A stretch of 64,000 nucleotides of DNA from Halomonas beimenensis (GCF_002549795.1 NZ_CP021435.1:930001-994000); one strand, 5' to 3'. Counted from the first letter of the stretch, positions 22,130 to 35,328 are shown. A program made the numbers and translations. Notes: generated from the sequence alone by a model not told the origin.

Positions 22130-24745
22130 ATGAATACCGATTACCGCAAGCCCCTGCCCGGCACCGGGCTGGACTACTTCGATACCCGCGAGGCGGTCGA
22201 GGCGATTCGTCCCGGCGCCTTCGAGACATTGACCTACACCGCCCGGGTGCTGGCCGAGCAGCTGGTGCGCCGTTGCGAGCCGGGCCTGCGCGACGCCGCC
22301 CTCGAGCAGATCATCGACGGCAAGCGCGACCTGGACTTCCCCTGGTACCCGGCACGGGTGGTCTGCCACGACATCCTCGGCCAGACGGCGCTGGTCGACC
22401 TGGCCGGCCTGCGCGACGCCATCGCCGAGCGCGGCGGCGACCCGGCCAAGGTCAACCCGGTGGTACCCACCCAGCTGATCGTCGACCACTCCCTGGCCGT
22501 GGAGCACGCCGGCTACGAGCCGGATGCCTTCGAGCGGAACCGGGCGGTGGAGGATCGCCGCAACGAGGATCGCTTCCACTTCATCGACTGGACGCGCACC
22601 GCCTTCGAGAACGTCGACGTCATCCCCGCCGGCAACGGCATCATGCACCAGATCAACCTGGAGAAGATGTCGCCGGTGGTGCAGGCCCGCGAGGGCGTGG
22701 CCTTCCCCGACACCTGCGTGGGCACCGACAGCCATACCCCGCACATCGACTGCCTGGGGGTGATCGCCATCGGCGTGGGCGGCCTCGAGGCCGAGACCGT
22801 GATGCTGGGTCGCCCCTCGATGATGCGCCTGCCCGACATCGTCGGCGTCAAGCTCACCGGCAAGCGCCAGCCCGGCATCACCGCCACCGACATCGTGCTG
22901 GCGATCACCGAGTTCCTGCGCCAGGAGCGCGTGGTCGGCGCCTACCTGGAGTTCTTCGGCGAGGGCGCGGCGAGCCTGACCATCGGCGACCGCGCCACCA
23001 TCTCCAACATGACCCCGGAGTACGGCGCCACGGCGGCGATGTTCTACATCGACGACCAGACCCTAGACTACCTCAAGCTCACCGGCCGCGAGCCGGAGCA
23101 GGTGGCGCTGGTCGAGCAGTACGCCAAGACCAACGGCCTGTGGGCCGACGACCTGACCGGCGCGCGGTACGAGCGGGTGCTGGAGTTCGACCTCTCCACC
23201 GTGGAGCGCAACCTGGCCGGGCCGTCCAACCCGCACCGTCGCCTGCCGACCCGGGCGCTGCACGAGCGCGGCATCGCCGTCGATTGCGACAAGGCCCGGG
23301 AGGAGGAGCGCGAGGGGCTGATGCCCGACGGCGCGGTGATCATCGCCGCCATCACCAGCTGCACCAACACCTCCAATCCGCGCAATGTGGTGGCCGCCGG
23401 CCTGCTGGCCAAGAAGGCCAACGAGCTGGGGCTCATCCGCAAGCCCTGGGTGAAGTCGTCCTTCGCGCCGGGCTCCAAGGTGGCCCGCCTCTACCTGGAG
23501 GAAGCCGGCCTGCTGCCCGAGCTGGAAAAGCTCGGCTTCGGCATCGTCGCCTACGCCTGCACCACCTGCAACGGCATGTCCGGCGCCCTGGACCCGAAGA
23601 TCCAGCAGGAGATCATCGACCGCGACCTCTATGCCACGGCGGTGCTCTCCGGCAACCGCAACTTCGACGGGCGCATCCATCCCTATGCCAAGCAGGCCTT
23701 CCTGGCCTCGCCGCCGCTGGTGGTCGCCTACGCCATCGCCGGCACCGTGCGCTTCGACATCGAGCAGGACGCGCTGGGCACCGACCCGGACGGCAACCCC
23801 ATCACCCTCAAGGACCTGTGGCCCTCCGACGAGGAGATCGACGCCATCGTCGGCGAGTACGTCAAGCCGGAGCAGTTCCAGCAGGTCTACATCCCGATGT
23901 TCGACCTGGACGCCGTGGAGGCCGCCGAGAGCCCGCTTTACGACTGGCGCCCGCAGAGCACCTACATCCGTCGTCCGCCCTACTGGGAGGGCGCCATGGC
24001 CGGCGAGCGAGCGCTGACCGGCATGCGGCCGCTGGCGATCCTGCCGGACAACATCACCACCGATCACCTGTCGCCGTCCAACGCCATCATGGCCGACAGC
24101 GCCGCCGGCGAGTACCTGGCGAAGATGGGCCTGCCGGAAGAGGACTTCAACTCCTACGCCACCCACCGCGGCGATCACCTGACCGCCCAGCGGGCGACGC
24201 TGGCCAATCCCAAGCTGTTCAACGAGATGGTCCGCGACGAGGCCGGCGAGGTGATCCAGGGCTCGCTGGCGCGCGTCGAGCCGGAAGGCAAGGTGACGCG
24301 CATGTGGGAGGCCATCGAGACCTACATGGAGCGCCGCCAGCCCTTGATCATCATCGCCGGCGCCGACTACGGCCAGGGCTCGTCCCGGGACTGGGCGGCC
24401 AAGGGCGTGGCGCTGGCCGGCGTGGAGGCGATCGTCGCCGAGGGCTTCGAGCGCATCCACCGCACCAACCTGATCGGCATGGGCGTCATGCCGCTGCAGT
24501 TCGAGGAAGGCACCACCCGCCACACCCTGGGGCTGGACGGCACCGAGACCTATGACGTCGAGGGCGCGCCGGCTCCCGGGGCGGCCCTGACCCTGGTGAT
24601 CCACCGCCAGGACGGCGGCGTCGAGCGGGTGCCGGTCATCTGTCGACTGGATACCGCGGAAGAGGTGTCGATCTACAAGGCGGGCGGCGTGCTGCAGCGA
24701 TTCGCCCAGGACTTTCTGGAATCCGAGGAGGCGGCCAGCGCATGA
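22130..24745 (+). CDS. acnD: Fe-S-dependent 2-methylisocitrate dehydratase AcnD
   Basis: An 871-residue aconitase-superfamily enzyme that works with PrpF to convert 2-methylcitrate to 2-methyl-cis-aconitate. The Fe-S ligands appear in AAITSCTNTSNPRN (near residue 420) and ACTTCNGMSG; the substrate loop includes GTDSHTPHIDCLG. The swivel domain has TTDHLSPSNAIMADS and YGQGSSRDWAAKG. Length and context distinguish it from AcnA. Its stop overlaps the prpF start (ATGA at 24742), showing co-translation. Confidence 0.95.
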   Translation: MNTDYRKPLPGTGLDYFDTREAVEAIRPGAFETLTYTARVLAEQLVRRCEPGLRDAALEQIIDGKRDLDFPWYPARVVCHDILGQTALVDLAGLRDAIAERGGDPAKVNPVVPTQLIVDHSLAVEHAGYEPDAFERNRAVEDRRNEDRFHFIDWTRTAFENVDVIPAGNGIMHQINLEKMSPVVQAREGVAFPDTCVGTDSHTPHIDCLGVIAIGVGGLEAETVMLGRPSMMRLPDIVGVKLTGKRQPGITATDIVLAITEFLRQERVVGAYLEFFGEGAASLTIGDRATISNMTPEYGATAAMFYIDDQTLDYLKLTGREPEQVALVEQYAKTNGLWADDLTGARYERVLEFDLSTVERNLAGPSNPHRRLPTRALHERGIAVDCDKAREEEREGLMPDGAVIIAAITSCTNTSNPRNVVAAGLLAKKANELGLIRKPWVKSSFAPGSKVARLYLEEAGLLPELEKLGFGIVAYACTTCNGMSGALDPKIQQEIIDRDLYATAVLSGNRNFDGRIHPYAKQAFLASPPLVVAYAIAGTVRFDIEQDALGTDPDGNPITLKDLWPSDEEIDAIVGEYVKPEQFQQVYIPMFDLDAVEAAESPLYDWRPQSTYIRRPPYWEGAMAGERALTGMRPLAILPDNITTDHLSPSNAIMADSAAGEYLAKMGLPEEDFNSYATHRGDHLTAQRATLANPKLFNEMVRDEAGEVIQGSLARVEPEGKVTRMWEAIETYMERRQPLIIIAGADYGQGSSRDWAAKGVALAGVEAIVAEGFERIHRTNLIGMGVMPLQFEEGTTRHTLGLDGTETYDVEGAPAPGAALTLVIHRQDGGVERVPVICRLDTAEEVSIYKAGGVLQRFAQDFLESEEAASA

Positions 24746-25911
24746 CGCAGATCAGGATTCCCGCCACCTACATGCGTGGCGGCACCAGCAAGGGCGTGTT
24801 CTTCCGCCTCGATGACCTCCCCGAGGCGGCCCGCGAGCCCGGCCCGGCCCGGGATGCCCTGCTGTTGCGGGTGATCGGCAGCCCCGATCCCTACGGCAAG
24901 CAGATCGACGGGATGGGCGGGGCCACCTCGAGCACCAGCAAGACGGTGATCCTGTCGAAGAGCGAGTCCCCCGACCACGACGTCGACTACCTGTTCGGCC
25001 AGGTCTCCATCGATCGGCCGTTCGTCGACTGGAGCGGGAATTGCGGCAATCTCTCGGCGGCGGTCGGGCCCTTCGCCATCGGCAACGGCCTGGTCGACCC
25101 GGCGCGCCTCCCGCGCAACGGCATCGCCGAGGTCCGCATCTGGCAGGCCAACATCGGCAAGACCATCATCGCCCATGTGCCGATCACCGACGGCGAGGTC
25201 CAGGAGACCGGCGACTTCGAGCTCGACGGCGTGACCTTCCCGGCCGCCGAGGTGGCGGTGGATTTCATGGATCCCGCCGACGGCGAAGGGGCCATGTTTC
25301 CCACCGGCAACGTCGTCGACGACCTGGAGGTGCCGGGCGTCGGCACCCTCCGGGCGACGCTGATCGACGCCGGCATCCCCACGGTCTTCGTCGATGCCGA
25401 GGCCATCGGCTACACCGGGGCCGAGCTGCAGGAGGCCATCAACGGCGATCCCGAGGCGTTGACCCGGTTCGAGTCGATCCGCGCCCACGGCGCCCTGCGC
25501 ATGGGGCTCATCGAGCATCTCGACGAGGCGGCCCATCGGCAGCACACCCCCAAGGTGGCCTTCGTGGCGCCGCCCCGGGACTACGTCGCCTCCAGCGGCA
25601 AGAGCGTGGCCGGAAGCGACATCGACCTGCTGGTGCGCGCGCTGTCCATGGGCAAGCTGCATCACGCCATGATGGGCACGGCCGCCGTGGCCATCGCCAC
25701 CGCGGCCGCCGTGCCCGGCACCCTCGTGAACCTGGCTGCCGGCGGCGGCGAGCGTACCGAGGTCCGTTTCGGCCATCCCTCCGGCACCCTGAGGGTGGGG
25801 GCCGAGGCGCGCGAGGGCGGCGGGGGCTGGACGGCGGTCAAGGCGACCATGAGCCGCAGCGCCCGGGTGTTGATGGAGGGCTGCGTCCGGGTGCCCGACG
25901 ACAGCTTCTGA
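24742..25911 (+). CDS. prpF: PrpF, 2-methylaconitate cis-trans isomerase
   Basis: A 389-residue PrpF-family protein with a diaminopimelate-epimerase-like fold. It begins with the family signature [17 protein letters not shown] and contains [30 protein letters not shown] (active-site Cys near residue 105) and [19 protein letters not shown] [18 protein letters not shown]. It corrects the isomer made by AcnD so that the pathway can proceed. It overlaps acnD by four bases and is followed by a strong terminator. Confidence 0.95.
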   Translation: MTQIRIPATYMRGGTSKGVFFRLDDLPEAAREPGPARDALLLRVIGSPDPYGKQIDGMGGATSSTSKTVILSKSESPDHDVDYLFGQVSIDRPFVDWSGNCGNLSAAVGPFAIGNGLVDPARLPRNGIAEVRIWQANIGKTIIAHVPITDGEVQETGDFELDGVTFPAAEVAVDFMDPADGEGAMFPTGNVVDDLEVPGVGTLRATLIDAGIPTVFVDAEAIGYTGAELQEAINGDPEALTRFESIRAHGALRMGLIEHLDEAAHRQHTPKVAFVAPPRDYVASSGKSVAGSDIDLLVRALSMGKLHHAMMGTAAVAIATAAAVPGTLVNLAAGGGERTEVRFGHPSGTLRVGAEAREGGGGWTAVKATMSRSARVLMEGCVRVPDDSF

Positions 25912-25955
25912 CTCCTCCCGCGGACGTCGGTCATCCGGAATGGCGTTCTCCTGCC

Positions 25956-25984
25956 GCGCCCCGGTTCATCCCGGGGCGCTTTTC
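25956..25984 (+). terminator. Rho-independent terminator between prpF and prpD
   Basis: GCGCCCCGG (25956-25964), loop TTCAT, CCGGGGCGC-type arm (25971-25979), then TTTTCT. It is strong on the plus strand and sits 45 bases after prpF, so prpD probably depends on its own promoter or on readthrough. Confidence 0.82.
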
Positions 25985-26026
25985 TATAGTAAGGGAGGAC
26001 ATCCGACGTCGCGGCAGGAGGGAAGC

Positions 26027-27511
26027 ATGAGCGCCACCGTGGAAGCCAACGTCCGTCCGGACTATGACGACGAGCTGCAGAAGATCGCCGATTACGTCTT
26101 GCACTATCGCATCGACAGCGAGGAGGCGTTCGAGACCGCCCGTCACTGCCTGATGGACACCCTCGGGTGCGGGCTGCTGGCGCTGCGCTTCCCGGAGTGC
26201 ACCAAGCATCTGGGGCCCCTGGTGGAAGGCACCCAGGTGCCCCACGGGTCGCGGGTTCCTGGCACCGCCCTTCGACTGGACCCGGTCAAGGCAGCCTGGG
26301 ACATCGGGGCCCTGATCCGCTGGCTGGACTACAACGACACCTGGTTGGCCGCCGAGTGGGGGCATCCCTCCGACAACCTCGGGGGCATCCTGGCCGTCGC
26401 GGATCACCTCTCCCAGAAGCGAATCACCGAGGGCGAGGCTCCCCTCACCATGCGCACCGTGCTCGAGGCCATGATCAAGGCTCACGAGATCCAGGGCGTG
26501 CTGGCGCTCGAGAACGCCTTCAACCGGGTCGGCCTCGACCATGTCGTGCTGGTCAAGGTGGCGACCACCGCCGTGGTCGCCCACTTGATGGGCGCCGACC
26601 GCGAACGGCTGCTCTCCGCCCTGTCCCATGCCTGGGTGGATGGCCAGAGCCTGCGCACCTACCGGCATGCGCCCAATGCCGGCTCGCGCAAGAGCTGGGC
26701 CGCAGGCGATGCCACCTCCCGAGGGGTTCGCCTGGCCGATATCGCCCTGCGCGGCGAGATGGGCGTTCCCGGCGCGCTGTCGGCTCCCCAGTGGGGCTTC
26801 TATGACGTCCTGTTCAGCCACACCAACAAGGATCTGGCGACCAAGCCGGAGGGGGAGCGACGATTCCACTTCCAGCGGGAATTCGGCAGCTATGTGATGG
26901 AGCATATCCTGTTCAAGATTGCCTTCCCCGCCGAGTTCCACGCCCAGACCGCCTGTGAGGCGGCCGTGACCCTGCACCCCCGGGTCAGGGATCGTCTGGA
27001 CGAGATCGAGCGCATCGTGCTGACCACCCACGAGTCGGCCATCCGCATCATCTCCAAGACGGGCGACCTGGCCAACCCTGCCGACCGTGACCATTGCCTG
27101 CAGTACATGACCGCGGTGCCCCTGGCCTTCGGCGAATTGACCGCCGAGCATTACGAGGATGACTTCCATGCCGCCCATCCGGTGATCGACGACCTGCGGG
27201 CCCGCATGGAGGTGGTCGAGGATCCGGAATATTCCCGGGACTACCTCGATCCCGACAAGCGCTCCATCGCCAACGCCATCCAGGTGTTCTTCACCGACGG
27301 CACGAGCACCGAAAAGGTCGAGGTCGAGTTTCCCCTTGGCCACCGCCGCCGCCGGGCCGAGGGGATCCCGGTGCTGGAAGAGAAGTTCCGCCGCAACCTG
27401 GCCACTCGCTTCCCGGCGTGGCGTTGCAACCGGATCTTCGCCCTCTGCCAGGATTCGGCGCATCTCGAGAGCATGCCGGTCAATCGCTTCCTCGATCACT
27501 TCATGATCTGA
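26027..27511 (+). CDS. prpD: 2-methylcitrate dehydratase PrpD
   Basis: A 494-residue MmgE/PrpD-family enzyme (E. coli PrpD 483) that dehydrates 2-methylcitrate without an Fe-S cluster. Motifs include [10 protein letters not shown] near residue 45, [57 protein letters not shown] and [12 protein letters not shown]. The ATG at 26027 has GGAGGGAAG upstream. Its function overlaps with AcnD/PrpF; the P. aeruginosa locus also keeps both routes in the same order. Confidence 0.94.
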   Translation: MSATVEANVRPDYDDELQKIADYVLHYRIDSEEAFETARHCLMDTLGCGLLALRFPECTKHLGPLVEGTQVPHGSRVPGTALRLDPVKAAWDIGALIRWLDYNDTWLAAEWGHPSDNLGGILAVADHLSQKRITEGEAPLTMRTVLEAMIKAHEIQGVLALENAFNRVGLDHVVLVKVATTAVVAHLMGADRERLLSALSHAWVDGQSLRTYRHAPNAGSRKSWAAGDATSRGVRLADIALRGEMGVPGALSAPQWGFYDVLFSHTNKDLATKPEGERRFHFQREFGSYVMEHILFKIAFPAEFHAQTACEAAVTLHPRVRDRLDEIERIVLTTHESAIRIISKTGDLANPADRDHCLQYMTAVPLAFGELTAEHYEDDFHAAHPVIDDLRARMEVVEDPEYSRDYLDPDKRSIANAIQVFFTDGTSTEKVEVEFPLGHRRRRAEGIPVLEEKFRRNLATRFPAWRCNRIFALCQDSAHLESMPVNRFLDHFMI

Positions 27512-27750
27512 CGGCCGCCGTCGCGCGGTTTTGGCTCGGGGGAGGCCGCCATGCCGAAACGGCATGGCGACGCCTTGGTAAGATCGCCGTCCCTGGTCTA
27601 CAATTTTTTGATGCAAGGGGCTTGCGTCGTCCCGGGTTAATCCGTAAAGTACGCATCCGCTGCCGGCGACGGGTCACGTCCCAGGCGGTGAAGAGTGGCA
27701 GAAGTGCTTGTTTTGCCGAGGGTTTTTCGAAGGTTTCGAGAATCGCCCGC
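27512..27750. other. Gene-free stretch between prpD and the rRNA promoters
   Basis: It holds a hairpin GCCATGCC-GAAAC-GGCATGGC (27548-27568), a plausible prpD terminator stem without a T tract, then a short T run (27604-27609) and GATGCAAG-GGG-CTTGCGTC. No coding frame with family similarity is seen. Confidence 0.6.
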
Positions 27751-27778
27751 TTGACGGGCTCGCCGGTTTCGGTAGAAT
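27751..27778 (+). promoter_or_regulatory. rRNA operon promoter P1
   Basis: TTGACG (27751-27756), a 16-base spacer and TAGAAT (27773-27778), followed by a GC-rich discriminator GCCCGCC that is typical of stringently controlled rRNA promoters. Confidence 0.75.
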
Positions 27779-27853
27779 GCCCGCCACTCGATCGGACGCC
27801 ATCTCGCCGAGATGGTCGCACGGTCGCCCGGGTCGCTTCCTCGGAAGTGGTCG

Positions 27854-27894
27854 AAAAAAAACGGGTTTGACACGACGCGCCGATCACGTAGAAT
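27854..27894 (+). promoter_or_regulatory. rRNA operon promoter P2 with A-tract
   Basis: A run of eight A (27854-27861), like an UP element, precedes TTGACA (27867-27872), a 16-base spacer and TAGAAT (27889-27894). The spacing and -10 match P1. An ACGCC discriminator follows. Confidence 0.82.
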
Positions 27895-27939
27895 ACGCCT
27901 TCCTTGCAGGGCGCCGGCCAAGCGGACGGCAATGCAAGA

Positions 27940-27952
27940 TGCTCTTTAACAA
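27940..27952 (+). promoter_or_regulatory. boxA antitermination site, 16S leader
   Basis: TGCTCTTTAACAA matches the NusB/S10 boxA consensus. A second copy, CGCTCTTTAACAA, lies before 23S at 30193-30205. Confidence 0.85.
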
Positions 27953-27953
27953 T

Positions 27954-27985
27954 CGATCAGGTAATTCATGTGGGCGCTTGTCGGG
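27954..27985 (+). other. 5' arm of the 16S RNase III processing stem
   Basis: This arm is complementary over about 32 bases, with few mismatches, to 29648-29680 beyond the 16S 3' end. The pair brings the two ends of pre-16S rRNA together for processing. Confidence 0.75.
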
Positions 27986-28090
27986 ATGTCGGTGACCAGT
28001 CACTGAATATCAAGGCAAGCGACTCGTCAAACGAGACGTTTGAACCTTGAGCCAGGTTTGGTTCCTGCCTTATGGAACTATCAAGCTTTT

Positions 28091-29628
<1,538 letters not shown>

Positions 29629-29723
29629 ATCGACGACGTCGCCGGCACCCGGCAAGTGCCCACAATGAATTACCTGATCGGCCAGAGCAAAGACTGTTTG
29701 GGTATAGGCCCAGCGTGACCAAT

Positions 29724-29800
<77 letters not shown>

Positions 29801-29892
29801 TTCTCTCGCTCAGTTGGTTGGAGCGCACCCCAGGGTGTGAAAGAGAGGAGGGTGAGGTCGCCGGGTTTCTTCAAGTCTGCCCAGACCCACCA
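29801..29892 (+). pseudogene. Degenerate second tRNA-Ile copy in the rRNA spacer
   Basis: Directly after the intact tRNA-Ile lies a damaged copy. The D-arm (GCTCAGTTGGTTGGAGC) and 3' end (TCAAGTCTGCCCAGACCCACCA segment, 29871-29892) match the real gene. The 5' acceptor strand is replaced by TTCTCTC, about 18 extra bases (29832-29849) replace the anticodon loop, and the T-stem 5' side reads CCGGGTTTCT. It cannot fold as a normal tRNA-Ile. Confidence 0.75.
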
Positions 29893-29972
29893 AATTTGCG
29901 CAATACGTCGTTGCTTTCCTCCTCGTGTAGCAGGCTACACGTCGGCGAAAAGCGCCTCGTCTTGCACAAATT
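29893..29972. repeat. 80-bp palindromic element in the rRNA spacer
   Basis: Terminal inverted repeats AATTTGCGCAA (29893-29903) and TTGCACAAATT (29962-29972) have one mismatch. A perfect central hairpin, GTGTAGC-AG-GCTACAC (29925-29940), and partly pairing flanks allow the whole element to fold as a long hairpin. It begins immediately after the CCA of the degenerate tRNA. It resembles dispersed REP-like elements of marine gammaproteobacteria. Confidence 0.6.
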
Positions 29973-29999
29973 CCCATGTCGCGTGATGGGTGAGTCAGA

Positions 30000-30075
30000 G
30001 GGGCCTTAGCTCAGCTGGGAGAGCGCCTGCCTTGCACGCAGGAGGTCACCGGTTCGATCCCGGTAGGCTCCACCA
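30000..30075 (+). tRNA. alaT: tRNA-Ala (TGC)
   Basis: 76 bases with encoded CCA. Acceptor GGGGCCT/AGGCTCC with a G-T pair, D-arm AGCTCAGCTGGGAGAGC, anticodon loop CTTGCAC (anticodon TGC), T-loop TTCGATC. Standard spacer tRNA. Confidence 0.97.
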
Positions 30076-30080
30076 CGCTT

Positions 30081-30181
30081 GAGCTTGAAGCCGGAAGCTC
30101 GAAGAATCCCGACAGTCACTGAAGTTTTAAGCTAGACGCTTGAAAGGCAGGCCCTTTCTTCAAGCTTCCAGCTTAAAGCTT
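30081..30181. repeat. Inverted AAGCTTG-type repeat between tRNA-Ala and 23S
   Basis: The arm at 30081-30104 and the arm at 30158-30181 are complementary at about 20 of 24 positions. Both are made of degenerate GAAGCTTG/GGAAGCT units. It lies before the second boxA (30193-30205). Confidence 0.6.
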
Positions 30182-30192
30182 CTCGCTTTAAA

Positions 30193-30205
30193 CGCTCTTT
30201 AACAA
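30193..30205 (+). promoter_or_regulatory. boxA antitermination site, 23S leader
   Basis: CGCTCTTTAACAA, a near-consensus boxA in the usual place upstream of 23S rRNA. Confidence 0.8.
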
Positions 30206-30319
30206 TGTGAATCATGCTGACAAAGGCTCTTCCCGAGAGGGAAGGGCATGAGATACGTCTCAAGCGTATCCGGCAATTGTCGTTGTCGTCATCGCGGATC
30301 AGACCCCTTGGGGTTATAT

Positions 30320-33207
<2,888 letters not shown>

Positions 33208-33290
33208 ATAACACCCAAGTGGTCTGTCGATGACGGACGACAGCGGATACGCGAGACGTAGCTCGCCAGCATGATTCGCATTGCCCTTTT

Positions 33291-33410
33291 CGCCTGACGA
33301 CCATAGCGTGCGGGAACCACCTGATCCCATGCCGAACTCAGCAGTGAAACCGCTCAGCGCCGATGGTAGTGTGGGGCTTCCCCATGCGAGAGTAGGTCAT
33401 CGTCAGGCAC
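33291..33410 (+). rRNA. rrf: 5S ribosomal RNA
   Basis: About 120 bases, with terminal stem GCCTGACGA/TCGTCAGGC and the conserved CATGCCGAACTCAG and GATGGTAGTGTGGGG segments. Confidence 0.97.
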
Positions 33411-33418
33411 TTATTCGG

Positions 33419-33455
33419 AAAAGGTCCCGGTTGTGACAGCAGCCGGGGCCTTTTC
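33419..33455 (+). terminator. rRNA operon terminator 1
   Basis: AAAAGGTCCCGG and CCGGGGCCTTTT form a long stem with a T4C tail, eight bases after 5S. Confidence 0.88.
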
Positions 33456-33479
33456 ATGTCTGGGCGCCGCCCGAGCGAA

Positions 33480-33553
33480 GGGCTTCCCCATGGAGAGTCG
33501 CGGGGAGCCGCCGTCCGGATGGCCGGCCCGATCATCATCAGGTTCTCATTCGG
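33480..33553 (+). pseudogene. Decayed copy of the 5S 3' end
   Basis: GGGCTTCCCCATGGAGAGT (33480-33498) closely resembles the 5S segment GGGCTTCCCCATGCGAGAGT (33374-33393). Further on, CATCATCAGGTTCTCATTCGG (33533-33553) resembles 5S CATCGTCAGGCACTTATTCGG. A terminator like the first follows. This suggests a tandem duplication that has since decayed. Confidence 0.55.
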
Positions 33554-33555
33554 AA

Positions 33556-33590
33556 CAGGCCCCGGGCTCGAGAGAGCTCGGGGCCTTTTC
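33556..33590 (+). terminator. rRNA operon terminator 2
   Basis: AGGCCCCG..GCTC and GAGCTCGGGGCCT followed by TTTC. Preceded by TCATTCGGAA, as terminator 1 is preceded by TTATTCGGAA. Confidence 0.75.
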
Positions 33591-33615
33591 ATTTCAGCAT
33601 TCGCCATCCCATGCA

Positions 33616-33655
33616 GAAGCCTCGGGCTCGAAGGAGTCCGGGGCTTTTCTTCATC
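33616..33655 (+). terminator. rRNA operon terminator 3
   Basis: AAGCCTCGGGCTC-GAAG-GAGTCCGGGGCTTTTCTTC, a third, weaker stem with a T-rich tail. TCCCATGC just upstream again recalls the 5S tail. Beyond it, 33656-33738 holds no gene and presumably carries the BCCT promoter. Confidence 0.65.
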
Positions 33656-33738
33656 TGCACCTTCGGCTTGCCGAATGCTGCGAACCTTCACCCTTGCCCC
33701 AAGAGGAGAGCGCGGCCGGAGTCGGCCGACAGCATTGC

Positions 33739-35328
33739 ATGAGCGAACGACACGACACCTCGACGACCACCGCCGCTTCCGTCCCGGGGCGGCTGGGTGA
33801 TCCCCTGGTGATCGGCCTGAGCGTCGGTTTCATCCTGGGGTTCATCGCCCTGTCGCTGTACGACATCGATCTGGTGGCGGAAGGGATCGCCTCGGGCTTT
33901 GCCTGGACCGCCGGGACGCTCGGCAGCTATTTTCAGCTTCTCCTGCTGGTGACCTTCCTGGTGGCCATCGGGCTGGCCTTCTCCCCGGTGGCCGGTGCCA
34001 GGGTCGGCAATCTCGAGGCTCCCGAGCTGAGTACCTTCAAGTGGCTGTCGATCATCATGTGCACGCTGCTGGCCGGCGGGGGCGTGTTCTTCGCCGCCGG
34101 CGAGCCGGTCTACCACTTCGTGGTCACGCCCCCGGCCTTCGACACCGAGGCGGGCACTCCGGAGGCGGTGGCCAGCGCCCTGGCCCAGTCCTTCATGCAC
34201 TGGGGCTTCCTGGCCTGGGCGGTGCTCGGCTCGCTGACCGCGGTGGTCCTGGCGCATGCTCATTACGTCAAAGGGTTGCCGCTCCAGCCGCGGACCCTGC
34301 TTACGCCGGTTCTCGGCGAAGGCATCATGCGCGGCTGGTTCGGCGGCCTGGTGGACGCCCTGTGCGTGATCGCCGTGGTCGCCGGCACCGTGGGGCCGAT
34401 CGGCTTCCTGGCCACCCAGGTCAGCTTCGGCCTGCACGAGCTGTTCGGGCTGCCCGAGGGCTATGGCACCCAGCTGGCCATCCTGGTCGTCCTGGGCGCG
34501 GTCTACGTGACCTCGGCGATGACCGGCATCCACCGCGGCATCCAGCTGCTCAGTCGCTTCAACGTCTTCCTGGCGCTGGCGATCGCCGCGGTGATCTTCC
34601 TGTTCGGGCCGACTCAGTTCCTGGTCAACGCTTTCACCCAGGGCTTCGGCGAGTACCTGACTTCCTTCTTCACCATGGCCACCATGACTTCCCAGACCGC
34701 CCCGGACTGGTGGATGCAGTGGTGGACGGTGTTCTTCTTCGCCTGGTTCATCGGCTACGGGCCGCTGATGGCGATCTTCGTCGCGCGCATCTCCCGGGGC
34801 CGCACCATCCGCCAGATGATCCTGGCCGTGGCGGTGATGGCGCCGATCGCCACCACCGTCTGGTTCACCCTGCTGGGCGGCTCGGGCATCCACTACCAAC
34901 TGACCGGCGCCATCGACCTGACCTCGGCCCTCGCCGACTTCCAGTTCGACGTGGCGACCCTGACCGTGGCTCAGGCCCTGCCTGGCGGTCCCCTGATGGC
35001 CCTGGCCATCCTGGTGCTGACCACCATCTTCGTGGCCACCACCGGGGACTCGATGAGCTACGCGATATCCGTGGTGGGCGCCGGACACGATGCGCCCAAT
35101 GCCCTGGTCCGGGCCTTCTGGGGCATCGCCATGGCGTTGATGGCGGCGATCCTGTTGTACATGGGAGCCGGTCAGATCGGCGCCCTCCAGCAGTTCATCG
35201 TGATCACCGCCATCCCGGTCTCCCTGGTCCTGCTGCCCTCGCTGTGGACGGGGCCTCAGGCGGCCATCGCCATGGCCCGCGAGCAGGGGATCGCCGGGAC
35301 CGCCCGCCGGCCGTCGCCGAGCGCCTGA
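33739..35328 (+). CDS. BCCT-family transporter of uncertain substrate
   Basis: A 529-residue secondary transporter with about 12 membrane segments. The TM8 signature region reads WWTVFFFAWFIGYGPLMA followed by ARISRGRTIRQ. Canonical betaine/choline carriers have WxWWISW here; in BetP numbering the box residues Trp374 and Trp377 appear as Phe and Tyr. A related carnitine, choline or ectoine-type substrate is possible, as expected for osmoadaptation, but a non-standard ligand is also possible. The ATG at 33739 precedes a short polar tail; the frame is open upstream through terminators without similarity. Confidence 0.82.
   Translation: MSERHDTSTTTAASVPGRLGDPLVIGLSVGFILGFIALSLYDIDLVAEGIASGFAWTAGTLGSYFQLLLLVTFLVAIGLAFSPVAGARVGNLEAPELSTFKWLSIIMCTLLAGGGVFFAAGEPVYHFVVTPPAFDTEAGTPEAVASALAQSFMHWGFLAWAVLGSLTAVVLAHAHYVKGLPLQPRTLLTPVLGEGIMRGWFGGLVDALCVIAVVAGTVGPIGFLATQVSFGLHELFGLPEGYGTQLAILVVLGAVYVTSAMTGIHRGIQLLSRFNVFLALAIAAVIFLFGPTQFLVNAFTQGFGEYLTSFFTMATMTSQTAPDWWMQWWTVFFFAWFIGYGPLMAIFVARISRGRTIRQMILAVAVMAPIATTVWFTLLGGSGIHYQLTGAIDLTSALADFQFDVATLTVAQALPGGPLMALAILVLTTIFVATTGDSMSYAISVVGAGHDAPNALVRAFWGIAMALMAAILLYMGAGQIGALQQFIVITAIPVSLVLLPSLWTGPQAAIAMAREQGIAGTARRPSPSA

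Noticed and set aside
19819-22131. 770-codon open frame on the minus strand opposite prpB and prpC
   Set aside because: Shadow of conserved prp genes; no ribosome-binding site or family motif.
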